Source: Tetradesmus obliquus (lineage: Eukaryota; Chlorophyta; Chlorophyceae; Sphaeropleales; Scenedesmaceae). From it: a stretch of DNA of 64,000 nt. Of the stretch, positions 17,301-27,333 are shown piece after piece; the stretch's first letter is position 1; each line of letters starts with the position of its first letter. The translations under genes and the position numbers were made by a program. A model generated the notes under the pieces. That model had not been told where the DNA came from and made no database searches. It saw only the letters and a program-made list of their open reading frames with translations. The DNA is taken from contig CP126204.1 of the NCBI GenBank assembly GCA_030272155.1, positions 3,029,501 through 3,093,500 of the forward strand, written 5' to 3'.

Positions 17301-20300
17301 GTCCCAGCCCTTGCGCGTCTCCCACTGCAGGGCGCAAGTGCAGCATAGGTGACAGGCACAGGTGCACAGGTGCACAGGTGACAGTGCAGCACCGGTGAAA
17401 GTGCAGCACAGGTGACAGTGCAGCACAGGTGACAGTGCAGCACAGGTGACAGTGCAGCACAGGTGACAGTGCAGCACAGGTGACAGTGCAGCACAGGTGA
17501 CAGTGCAGCACAGGTGACAGTGCAGCACATGTGACAGTGCAGCGCAGGTGACATTGCAGCACAGGTGACCGGCACAGGTGCACAGGTGACAGTGCAGCAC
17601 AGGTGACAGTGCAGCACAGGTGACAGTGCAGCACAGGTGACCGGCACAGGTGCACAGGTGACAGTGCAGCACAGGTGACAGTGCAGCACAGGTGACAGTG
17701 CAGCACAGGTGACCGGCACAAGTGCAGCACAGGTGATAGGCGATGCATCAGGTTGTGATACAAATGCAGTTCAACACAAGTGCATTCGCAGCTCTTCTTC
17801 AATTGCACCAGCATCCAAGGTCCAGCTACAGCACACAAGACATAGCCTGTCCATGTACTATACTATACCCTGTGTCGTCAAGTGCTGCTGTCAGCAGCAG
17901 CCCACACAACAGCAGCACACAGCCTGAAAACTGCAGCAACACGTTCATTGCTCAGCACAGGAGGCCCCGCACTAGTTCTACAGCAGCTGCCCCGACTGCT
18001 GCAGTTTCCTTGCTCACCTTAAACACGCTCATGAACACTGCAAGGCAACAGGGAACAAAAATGAGCAGCCAGCAGGCCAGCAGGTTAGTGCAAGCCAGCA
18101 TCCACCAAGTTCTGAGCCAAGCAGACACCACCAGCAGGGCTGTCGCACCAGCAGCATTGCAAGCTATGCTTGGACAAGAGTCAGCAGGTCGCACCCTGCA
18201 GTGCACTGACATGCTGACGGATCTCAGCGAACGTTTTAGCAACGCTGCTCAATATGCTTCTTGCGCATGCAGCCAGCCGCCAGCTCCAGCACTGCGTAGA
18301 GCTACCCACCATACGGCCTCGTGCCTTGGCTGCTGCTGCTGCTGCTGCTGCTGGCGTAGCTGTCGCCGGCGCTGCCAGTGACCAGCTGCGTCCCTGGTAG
18401 CTGCCGTAACACCAGCGGCTCATGCCTGGCGGGGTCAAAGTAGGCGGCATCGATGCCTTGCGGCACCACAAACAGCTTCTCGGGTGACACCCCAGCTGCT
18501 GCAAACGTCTCCCTGCAGGGGCAGCAGCAGCAGCAGCAACGGCGGCGGCAACATCAGCTGCAGCAGTGTCGGCGGTGGCTTGTGCCCTGGCGGGGTCAAA
18601 GTAGGCGGCATTGATGCTTTGGGGTGGCACCCCAGCTGCTGCAAACGTCTCCCTAGGGCAGGAGCAGCCGCAATTGGACAGTGACATTGCCTTTATGGAG
18701 CGCGGCACTTGAGTAGTAGACAACACTGACACAAAATGTCACTGACCTCACTACACCGAAGCTGGACTTCTTAGGCAGCTGCAGAGTGCAGTGACAACTT
18801 CAAGCTGCTTGCTGCACATGCCATAAATCAGCAACACCGAACGCTCGCTGGTCCACAGCTGCACAGTTCAAGCACTGGCAAATGTTAGCACAAACTAGCG
18901 GCACAGGTGCCTGTCATGATGATGACGCACAAAAAAACTCGCAGGCGACCGTCCAGGCAAGGCCCACCTGTTGAGCTCTGTGGTCACCCACACCTCGTCC
19001 ATGCTGTTGCAATGCTGCATGTGTCACCAAGGAAGGTTTAGGGTTTGGTTACATTCATCATGAGATCAACCCACCTGTTAAGTTCTGTGGGCACCCACAC
19101 CTCATCCATGCTGTTGCAATGCTGCATGTGCCACCAGATAATAATCAGGGTTTGATCGCATTCATCATGATTTCAGCCCCACCTGTTGAACTCTGTGGGC
19201 ACCCACACCTCGTCCATGCTGTTGCAATGCTGCATGTGTCACCACAAAAGACCTAGGGTTTGGTTACAACATCATAAATTCAGCCCCACCTGTTGAACTC
19301 TGTGGGCACCCACACCTCATCCATGCTGTCGCACGGCTGCACGTGTCACTGCCGCCATGCGCACGCAACACATACCTTCCCAGATGACAACCTGAACTAC
19401 AGCTAAAGGTTGATCATTGACTGTGATCAGAACTGCTATCGGCACCTGTTGAAACCTCTGGGCACCCACACCTCATCCATGCTGTTGCACGTGCCCCATA
19501 TGCTCAGGTCAGTTGTTCAAAAGCAGCTGCACGTGTCAGCACTGGCAGATGCTAGCTAGCACAGAGTCGTGACAGGTGCCTGACATGATGAAGACGAAGG
19601 AAAGACTCACAGGCGACCATCAAGCCAAGGCCCACCTGTTGAATTCTGTGGGCACCCACACCTCGTCCATGCTGTTGCAGTGCTGCATGTGCCACAAATC
19701 AAGACCTAGGGCTTGGTTACATTCATGAATGACTTCAGCCCCACCTGTTGAACTCTGTGGGCACCCACACCTCGCCCATGCTGTTGCAATGCTGCATGTG
19801 TCACCAAAAGACTTGGGTTTTGGCTACCTATGTGAATGATTTCAGCCCCACCTGTTGAACTCTGTGGGCACCCACACCTCGTCCATGCTGTTGCAGTGAG
19901 CCACCAGGTGCTTTGGCAGTGAGGCCGTCTCAAACATGGTGCGGCCAACCTTGTATACCACCTGCGGCATGCCGCAGGACGAGGAAATAATGCAAAACGG
20001 TCAGAGCATGAGTCAGCGTGGCAAGGCAGTGACGCCGTCTCAAACGAGGTGCGGCCAACTTTGTACACCACCTGCGTCACACAGCGCATTGCATTGTTCA
20101 GTGCGCGGCAGGGCAGCCACAGTCACGTAGTGGTGCAGCCAACTCTCAACACCACCTGGCAGCATGGATGGATAACGCATTGGTAAACACATGCTGGTGT
20201 CTTGCAACCGGGGTGGGGGCGCCCGCTCAGAGCGCAAGCAGTTCAGCTGGCATGCACGCTGAAGATGTAGGTAGGCATGCATCTGAAATGCCTATGTGGC

Positions 20301-20647
20301 TCCCGCTGCTGCTGCTGCTGCTGCTGCTGCAGGAACCCACCAGGTCTTTCATCTCTGGAGAGGGGCATGGGCAGCCCTGCAGCAGGCGGCAACCAATGCA
20401 AAAGTGAATTCCAAATGCCAACATAACAGTTTACATCGACAACGATCAGCCCAGCCGGCTGTGCTGGTCAAGCACGTTGCCTGGTTATGTTAACCATTTT
20501 TTTCCAATGCACTACAACAACTGGCGTCAAAAGCATGATAGCGTTGCCTAACCTTCCACAGCTGCTGGTCAACAGCAACAAGACATCCTCATCCGGTGGG
20601 TTGACACTGCCACACACGTCCTGCTGCCGCATCCTGCCGCCTCTGCC

Positions 20648-20680
<33 letters not shown>

Positions 20681-22025
20681 TCACCGGCACATCCATGCTG
20701 TTGGTGTCCTTGGCCATTAAGTAACAGTCCGGGAAGGTGTGGCAGACTGCAATGGCTGGCCGCTGCAGCTCTGCCTGCGGCAGGCGGCCCCTTATGAGGC
20801 TGTTATACTCCTGCTCCTGCAGGGGTGACAGTTGCATGCGCAGCACCACACAGCACTGTTACTTTTATGTGTGTCAACATATGCTGCAGCGGCAGGCGGC
20901 ACTTGATAAGGCTGTTGTACTCCTGCTCCTGCAGGGGTGACAGTTGCATGCGCAGCACCACAGAGCACTGTCACATCTATGTGGGCAAACGTATGCTGCA
21001 GCGGCAGGCGTCCCCTGATGAGGCTGTTCTACTCCTGCTCCTGCAGCAGCAGCAGCAGCAGCAGCAGTCCCCATACACCGCGTCAGAGATGTTTGATGCG
21101 TTCCTCAGAGAGCAGGAAGAGCTGATGTTGGGCAATGGCACACCAGACACCCTCTCAGTCAAAGCAAAAGCAAGAGCAAAAGCACAAGCACAAGCCAAAG
21201 ATGCTGCTGTATAGGAGCCATCTTCACGTGCCTGCAGGAGCTGCAGCGTCTCTTTGTCCAAGCTGTCAGCCACGTGCTGCTTTATCATGTCACCGCTGTG
21301 GCTGATCCATATGTCCTCCCGCCTGAAGCGGTTGGTCTGCAGCAGCGCCACTACATATGAAATGGCCTCGGTGCCATAACCTGCAGGGAAGGCCGCAGCA
21401 GCAGCAGCAGCAGCAGCAGCAGCACGGGGCCAGGGTTGCATGCTGCAACATCTGCTGGCCAGCGTTTGGGCTAGCATTGCAGCGCCAGCAGCAGCAGTGT
21501 ATTGCAGCAGACCCTGGCAGGTTCTCATCAGTTGCTTGAGCACATGATCATTGCATTGCATCATTGCTGCAGGCACACCGCTCGGCCCGTCTGCAGCTTG
21601 CTTCGCGTGCTCAGAGTCACACTGATAAGTTATCACACTAACATTCGTCACACAGTGCCAGGCAGGGTCTGCTCACCAGTGCCACTGTAGAAAGGCGCAT
21701 GCCACCACACTGGGTATGCAATGCGCTGCACGCCAGGTGCTGGTGCAGGGCCGTCATCTAGAGCTGCTGCTGCTGCTGCTGCTCTTGCTGCTGCTGCTGC
21801 CTCCGGCAGTGCTTCCTGCAAGCTGCCTCTGTCTGTGAAAGCTGCTGATGGCTGCATGTGCCAGAAGTGCACAGTCTGCCAACTCAGCACCAGCAGTGCT
21901 GTGGTCAACAGCAGCAAACACCACAGGGTGTTGACTGACACTACTGGGCCAGCTTTGCCTTTGCTGCTGTGCCTGCTGTTGCTGATGGCATGCATCAGGG
22001 ATGCATGGCGCAGCGCCATGTCCAC
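14270..22025 (-). CDS. GT-B (family 4-like) glycosyltransferase, type II membrane protein
   Basis: Twelve exons join in phase to 645 aa: 22025-21677, 21380-21232, 20816-20685, 19961-19852, 18512-18310, 18037-18018, 17225-17112, 16960-16800, 15944-15695, 15235-15096, 14812-14730, 14496-14270. A signal anchor (WCLLLLTTALLVLSW, about residues 34-50) suggests a Golgi or ER lumenal enzyme. Family signs in order: CHTFPDCYLMAKD; YKVGRTMFETASLPKH; CNSMDEVWVPTEFN; VVPQGIDAAYFDPAR; FMSVFKWETRKGWDVLLDAY; a Rossmann strand VYVYGQHVDD; and the EX7E motif GEGWGRPQMEAMAM followed by KPVITTNWSGPTAYI, typical of GT4 donor-sugar sites. Exon 6 is only 20 nt. The exon 2 donor is GC (CAG|GCACGT) and is the least certain boundary. 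The last exon encodes a Ser/Gln-rich tail. Sugar and acceptor are unknown. Seven introns carry exon echoes. Confidence 0.85.
15285..15376 (-). repeat. Partial echo of GT exon 10
   Basis: On the minus strand it reads LSDPEQAAAKA, matching FSNPQQAAAKG at the start of exon 10, after a CAG acceptor. It then diverges. Confidence 0.65.
16019..16357 (-). repeat. Three echoes of GT exon 9 (EX7E exon)
   Basis: Copies at about 16019-16131, 16172-16236 and 16300-16357 repeat the acceptor and start of exon 9. The first still reads GEGWGRPQMEAMAM through TAYINDDVAY; the others retain only the GEGWGR...M core. Confidence 0.85.
16527..16640 (-). repeat. Echo of GT exon 8
   Basis: Reads VCLYGQHVGDAAYSRLYASC against VYVYGQHVDDATYPRLYASC in the working exon at 16960-16800; it includes the donor side (LPTR|GTGAGC). 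Confidence 0.8.
17283..17330 (-). repeat. Echo of GT exon 7
   Basis: WETRKGWDVLLDAYLH appears twice, here and in the working exon starting at 17225. Both follow a GCAG acceptor. This copy is near-identical over about 45 nt. Confidence 0.85.
17355..17725 (+). repeat. 17-bp minisatellite in GT intron 6
   Basis: Unit GACAGTGCAGCACAGGT repeated about 20 times with interspersed CCGGCACAGGTGCACAG variants. The unit contains both an acceptor-like TGCAG and a donor-like CAGGT. Because 17 is not a multiple of three, long frames open on the other strand are artefacts of the repeat. Confidence 0.9.
18574..18660 (-). repeat. Echo of GT exon 5
   Basis: On the minus strand it reads ETFAAAGVPPQSINAAYFDPAR, against ETFAAAGVSPEKL...IDAAYFDPARH in the exon starting at 18512. 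An internal stretch is shortened. Confidence 0.75.
18966..19806 (-). repeat. Array of seven echoes of the GT exon 4 3' end
   Basis: The exon end NSMDEVWVPTEFNR with its CAG|GTGGG donor and about 40 nt of intron recurs near 18968, 19073, 19187, 19287, 19446, 19636 and 19741 before the working copy at 19852-19900. Units are 100-190 bp and strikingly similar (cccacctgttgaactctg core on the plus strand). Confidence 0.9.
20036..20156 (-). repeat. Two echoes of the GT exon 4 5' end
   Basis: The acceptor plus VVYKVGRT(S/M)FET segment repeats at about 20036-20075 and, more degraded, at 20128-20156, upstream of the working exon start at 19961. Confidence 0.7.
20828..21046 (-). repeat. Two echoes of the GT exon 3 5' end
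   Basis: EQEYNSLI(R/K)(G/C)RLP after a CTGCAG acceptor occurs at 21045-21000 and 20936-20885, each with the same following ~90 nt, before the working exon at 20816. Confidence 0.85.
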
Positions 22026-23497
22026 TATCTGTCAACTAATTTTCAGTTTCAGTGCGTAGGATTAGCAGCTGTGCGTGATGGGATGACACAGCGTGGCGAG
22101 AGTGGAACTACTGTGCTGCTGCTGATTGCTGCTGGTGCTGGCACAAGTCCTTTTCACCGACGGCAACATAGGCAAAAAAACAAATTTAACTTTAGTTGAA
22201 AGGCAAATTCTCTACGACACAGAGCGGGAGCCGCAGATCGTGCTTCAAACGACTTTTTCCCTCTGGCACGAAACAGCAGCGGGTTGCAATCGGGGTGACT
22301 GCGGTGAATTGATTTTGCAGGTCAGTTTAAAATAGTGGTTTATTGAGCTGTGGGACTACCGGCTGTAGCCATAGCTGCTGAGTTTGATGTATGGCAGTAC
22401 AGATCCATTCAACTGAAGTGACAGCTTCCACGATGGGTGAGACAGCACTGCTGAGCTAAAACCGTTAGCAGCACACGCACATTTAAGAAACTTATGCATC
22501 ATTTCAACAGCATTATCTGCGGCAGCCAGCTCATGTGTCCAGCAATGGTGGTGGAATCTTGGGCACCCTACGGAGACGGCACTCAGTGTGAAGGGCTTCA
22601 GGCTCATGAGCTGCTTTTTTAAGGTATGCAGGCAGGTGTCCCTGTTTGCTGGGCTGTGAATGCTTAGCTGTAAATGTATGACTCCTAGATTTTGGATGTA
22701 ACTGAAGTTGTAGGTTCTGCCCAGCTGCACACCTGAGCTCGCAAGCAATCATTGCATGGATGACCGGTGGCACATTTGTTGGGCCGCAAAGCGGGTGCGT
22801 TCGTGATGATGTTGTTTGAAAACCTTAGGTTTAAGTGATGTGTTCTTTTTGATGTGAGTGTGTTTGTTTCCGCAGGCACCACTGCCAGGCAAAGATGCCA
22901 GGCCTGTCACTGGAACGCTGGCGTGTTCGGGATTATGCGTGTCGACAACAAGCTGCTGCCTTCACAACGACATAGAGACTTATATCATGTAGCTTTTGAC
23001 TGCTTCATGGAGAGGATATGGGCCAGGCGCAACAGACGAGCTGCAGCCAACACGTGGGGGGAATAAACTTTTTGAAGATGCTCAGGCACCATGTCAAACT
23101 TTTTCCAACTTCCTGACAGTGCGCAGGAAGCTTTGTAAACAGTTGCTGGAGGTGTTTCCTTGATTCGCATGCTTGACTTGCTGTGTTGTTTCGACCGAGA
23201 CCTGCTGTTCGCTGCGAAGAGGGTTGTGCAAGTGAAGGATGGTTCGCGATCAAGCAAGGAAACCAATTGTTCATCACATGATCTACTTACTTTGACCGCG
23301 AGCACTCCTTGCAGCACCAGCATGTACTGACTGGCCGCCTTGGGCCCCTGCCTGTCAGACACAACCCTTGAACAGCACTAAAGCTTGAAGATACACCCAT
23401 AAGGCATAGCAGGCTCTGCTGCTGCCTTCTTGCCGGCCTCGGGTTGCGGCCAGCACTCACCCGCCCCAGCAGCAAGCATTAGCAGCACACAGCCAAG
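22026..23497. promoter_or_regulatory. Divergent intergenic region between the GT and SPX genes
   Basis: About 1.5 kb separating two divergent starts. I looked for the phosphate-response P1BS word (GNATATNC) on account of the SPX gene and found no match. A 130-codon open frame at 22356-22748 (-) has no supporting features. Confidence 0.4.
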
Positions 23498-26400
23498 ATG
23501 AAGTTTGGTAGGCTGCTTAAGACAACGTCTCTGGACCTCCCCGAAATGGAGGCCCTGTTCTCGGTCTACAAATCGCTCAAGGTGGGCCTGCACCCCGGGT
23601 GCACAGCTGGCCTGGCACTCCTATGCTTGTCTGGCTCCTAATGCGCTATACATACGCAACGGCGGATACGAGGGTCTCGTTTGGGCGCGATTTCTGGCGA
23701 TTTGGAGGCCCCTTGGCATGACTCATCCCTCGGGCCTGGAATCTCACAGCAGCAGCAGTAGCAGCAGCGGTCTCTCTGTCTGCTTGTGCGTTTGTGTATC
23801 TGCGCTGCTGTTGTGCGAACCGCTTGTGCCTGCCGCGCAGCTGATGCATGGCTGCTGTCAGCAGATGTGGCCGGCCATGTGCAGGCTGCTGCTGCAGCCT
23901 CTGCAGTGCTCAATGTGCGGCTACAGCATTGACCTGAATGCAGCATGCATTACTTCGATGCAATCGATACGAGCAACCATATGCTCGCAATGATGGCCAG
24001 GCCTTCCCTGTTGCTGCATGTCCCTACGGCTGGCTGCAGCTTCAGGTGAACCGGCTGCCCTTCACAGACCAGCGCTTGAGCTGGATTCAGCATACGGGCT
24101 GTACTGTCTGCTCACGACTGCCATTCCCTCCTTTTCTCTGCGCACCCCTGCTGTTCCCGCAGGAGCAAGTGAAGCAGCTGCCTTTCAAGGACCGTCTAGG
24201 CCAGCATCCGTGCTGTACTGTCTGCTTACGTCTGCCCTTTCCTGCAAACCCCTGCTGCTGCTGCAGAAACAAGTCAAGCGGCTGCCCTTCAAGGATCAGC
24301 TAGGCCAGCAAGGCACCCTTGAAACCCTCTCAGAGGAGGAAGCCAACTTTGTCAAAGCCCTCAGCGACACGCTGCACCAGCTGAACGAGATGTTCCTCGA
24401 AAAGGAGGAAAACAGCGTCATCCGCGTGGAGCGGCTCGAGCACGAGCTCGCAGCAGCAACAGCACCAGAGCAGCTCAACGCCCTGCACAAGGACTTTGTG
24501 GACTTTCACGGCGAAGTGCTGCTGCTGGTGCACTGGAGCATCCTGGCGTACACTGCGACTGTGAAGATCCTCAAGAAGCATCACAAGCGCACAGGGCTGC
24601 TGGTGAAGGCACCGCAGCTGGGAGACCTGCTGTCACAGCCCTTCTGCTCCACAGAGGTACGTGGCGGCAGATAGATAGAGGGGTTACATTGGTGTTCTGC
24701 GTGGCGGCAGCAACGCGGCTTGCAGGCAGCAGCAGTGTGGTGCAGCCGGGCAGGTGCGTGTGGGATTGGTGGGGTGTGTTTTGTGGTAGGCATGTGGGCT
24801 TGCAAGCAAGGGGCCATGCAGCGCACAGGGCTGCTGGTGAAGGCGCCGCAGCTGGGGGACCTGCTCTCGCAGCCCCTCTGCTCCACCGAGTTGTGCAGCG
24901 ATCGCAGCAGCAGCAGCAGCAGCGGCGGCAGCAGCAGCAACTTGGCTCGCAGGCAGGCAGGCAGGCAGGCAGGCAGGGTGTGTTGCAGCGCTTTTAACTG
25001 TTGATCGGCTCACAGTGAGAGAGTGTGTTTGCCTTTGCTTGTCGTTGTGTGGCTGCTAGCTGCTGAGAGCGATTGAAAGTTGTCAGTGTGTAGCTGCTGG
25101 TGAAGGCGCCGCAGCTGGGGGACCTGCTCTCGCAGCCCTTCTGCTCCATAGAGGTACGTGCTTGCATTGGCGGGGTTGTGTTTTGGTAGCATAGCGCGCT
25201 TGCAGGCAGGGCGGCGAGCGGGCAGGCTGGTGTGGTGCACTGTTTTCAGTGGCAGTTGGGGACCTGCTTTCGCAGCCCTGCTGCTCCACTGAGGTGCGTG
25301 GCGCCTGTGGTGGCAGCAGCAGTGGCAGCATTGCTGCTTCATCATCAGCCATTCGACAGCAGCTAGCGCGTACCCAGGTGCATCGCTGTGCACTTGCAGG
25401 AGATCGCGCGCTGCGCATGTGCTCTGCTCCTGACCTCTGTGCCTGTGTGCGCCTGCGCTGCTGCTGGTGTGTGTACAGCTTGCTTTGCAGCTGATGACAA
25501 GCATTGCCCACAGGGTAGAGGGGGATACTCAGCGCCCGGCTCCCTATGAATGCTCCCGACTCTGCTTGTGTCTTGCCTGCTGCTGCCGCACTGTGCCTTG
25601 CTTGGCTGTGCAGCTGATGACCAGCATTGCCCACAGGGTGGAGGGGGACATTTAGCACCTGGCTCACTTGAACTGCTCCTGACCCTGCTTGTGTCTTGCC
25701 TGCTGCTGCCGCACTGTGCCTTGTTTCACTTTGCAGCTGATGACAAGCATTGCCCACAGGGTGGAGGAGGACATCCAGCACTTGGCTCGTTTGAAGCGCT
25801 CCTGACCCTGCCTGTGTCTTGCCTGCTGCTGCCGCATTGCGTTTATTTGCTTGTGCTTCGCAGCTGATGACGAGCATTGCCCACAGGGTGGAGGAGGACA
25901 TCCAGCACTTGGCTCGTTTGAAGCGCTCCTGACCCTGCCTGTGTCTTGCCTGCTGCTGCCGCATTGCGTTTATTTGCTTGTGCTTCGCAGCTGATGACGA
26001 GCATTGCCCACAGGGTGGAGGAGGACATCCAGCACTTGGCTCACTTTGAACTGCTCCTGACCCTGCTTGTGTCTTGCCTGCTGCTGCCGCATCGTGCCTT
26101 GTTTCAATTTGCAGCCGATGACAAGCATTGTCCACAGGGTGGAGGAGGACATCCAGCCCCTGGCTCACTTTGATCTGCTCTCAACCCTGCGTGTGTCGTG
26201 CCCGCTGCTGTCGCATTGCGTTGATTTGCTTGTGCTTTGCAGCTGATGACAAGCATTGCCCACAGGGTGGAGGAGGACATCCAGCGCCTGGCAGAGCGTA
26301 TGGGAGTGTCAGGGCAGCGCGCATCAGAGCCTACACAGCAGGCCTTGCAGCAGCAGCAGCAGCAGCAGCAGGACGGCGCAGCAGCTGACAAGGCGGCAGC

Positions 26401-27259
26401 AGCAGCGGCGGTGGCGGCTGCAGCAGCGGCGGCAGCAGCCAGTGCAGCAGAGGTTGCGCCGCTGCAGCTGCCCAATGGCGGGCTGGATCTGAATCTGCTG
26501 CAGCAGCTGGCAGATTCAGGATCTGTCACGAGCCAGTCTGACACAGATGCTACAAAAGAGGAGGAGGACACAGCAGCACACAGCGGCAGCACCAAGCGTG
26601 CGTTGCAGCAGCCGCAGCAGCAGGGGCCGCAGCAGCAGCTGCAGGAGTGCTCGCAGCAGGCGCACATGCACGACAGGGGCACTGTATCTGAGGTTGTGCA
26701 GGGTGAGCCGAAAAGGAGGTGCTTGGGATGGCAGTGCTCAGTGACCGGCCCAAGGAGTGAGGCGCTTGCTGGCGTTGTTGCAGCAGCTGTCGCTGCCAAC
26801 GATGCAGCAGCAGCAGCAGGTGCAGCCGGCAGCTCTGCGGCAGCAGCAGCAGGCGATGCATGCGGCCAGCAGCAGCAGCAGGTGCAGCAGCAGGAGCAGC
26901 AGCAGGCTGCCGAGCCTGCAGGTGCAGCCACACAGCAGCAGCAGCAGCAGCAGCAGAAGGTGGTGTTTGCAGAGCCATTGCCGCCCATCGCCCACCTGCT
27001 GCCGCAGCGCTGCAGCAGCACCGGCTGTGCTGCAGGCTCCGAGCAGCAGCACTCCCACTCGCACTCACACATGCATGCAGCAGCAGCAGCGCCGTGCAGC
27101 ATGTGTGCGAGGCATGGCAGCATTATGCGCCAGACACAGGTGGCGCTGACAACCTGGCAGCACCTGCAGTCTACTGCTAGCACGCCTAGCACAGTCATCC
27201 CCGGCCCACACCCACATCATGCAAGTGTGACAGTGCTGACAGAGTCCTCGGCAGTGTAA
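23498..27259 (+). CDS. SPX-domain protein with a long low-complexity tail
   Basis: Exons 23498-23581, 24267-24656 and 26243-27259 join in phase 0 to 496 aa. SPX domains bind inositol pyrophosphates and report phosphate status. Visible SPX features: MKFGRLLK at the start; VYKSLKKQVKRLPFKDQL; a coiled helical pair with EEEANFVKALSDTLHQLNEMF; FVDFHGEVLLLVHWSILAYTATVKILKKHHKRTG, carrying the basic Lys cluster that forms the ligand site with Tyr24 and Lys28; then LGDLLSQPFCSTE and LMTSIAHRVEEDIQRL. After about residue 185 the protein is Gln/Ala/Ser-rich (encoded by CAG/GCA runs) with a HSHSHSHMHA segment; no EXS, RING, MFS or VTC catalytic domain is seen, so it is closest to stand-alone SPX regulators. 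The stop codon overlaps a TGTAA; another follows at 27303. Confidence 0.87.
24048..24206 (+). repeat. Two echoes of the SPX exon 2 5' end
   Basis: NRLPFTDQRL (about 24050) and EQVKQLPFKDRLGQ (24168-24206) precede the working KQVKRLPFKDQLGQ at 24267. The second follows a CCGCAG acceptor. Confidence 0.8.
24825..25293 (+). repeat. Three echoes of the SPX exon 2 3' end
   Basis: RTGLLVKAPQLGDLLSQPFCSTE and its GTACGT/GTGCGT donor recur at about 24825-24892, 25095-25155 and 25252-25293. Differences from the working exon are mostly third-position, with one residue changed per copy near PF/CST. The first is followed by CAG repeats and a GGCA run. Confidence 0.88.
25488..26160 (+). repeat. Array of six echoes of the SPX exon 3 5' end (123-128 bp unit)
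   Basis: CAG|ctgatgacaagcattgcc, encoding LMTSIAHRVEEDIQ, starts at 25488, 25611, 25734, 25861, 25988 and 26112 before the working exon (acceptor 26240). Each unit is about 60 nt of exon start plus about 65 nt of the preceding intron. The two units starting near 25734 and 25861 are almost identical, pointing to recent expansion. No donor follows the exon part in any echo. Confidence 0.92.
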
Positions 27260-27267
27260 CGTGTGAT

Positions 27268-27333
27268 GTCATCCCAGGCCCACACGTGCACCACGGTGCA
27301 AGTGTAACCGTGCAGACCAGTCCTCAGCGGTTT
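27268..27333 (+). repeat. Echo of the SPX C-terminal coding end beyond the stop codon
   Basis: The last coding stretch (VIPGPHPHHASVTV...SSAV-stop, 27195-27259) is repeated right after the stop, reading VIPGPHVHHGASVTVQTSP then a stop. Echoes are therefore not confined to introns. Confidence 0.75.

Noticed and set aside
17088-17838. Several ~200-codon Cys/His-rich open frames (VTCAALSPVLHCHLC)
   Set aside because: All arise from the 17-bp minisatellite, which opens three frames at once.
22356-22748. 130-codon minus-strand frame between GT and SPX genes
   Set aside because: No family, no splice context, composition like surrounding non-coding DNA.
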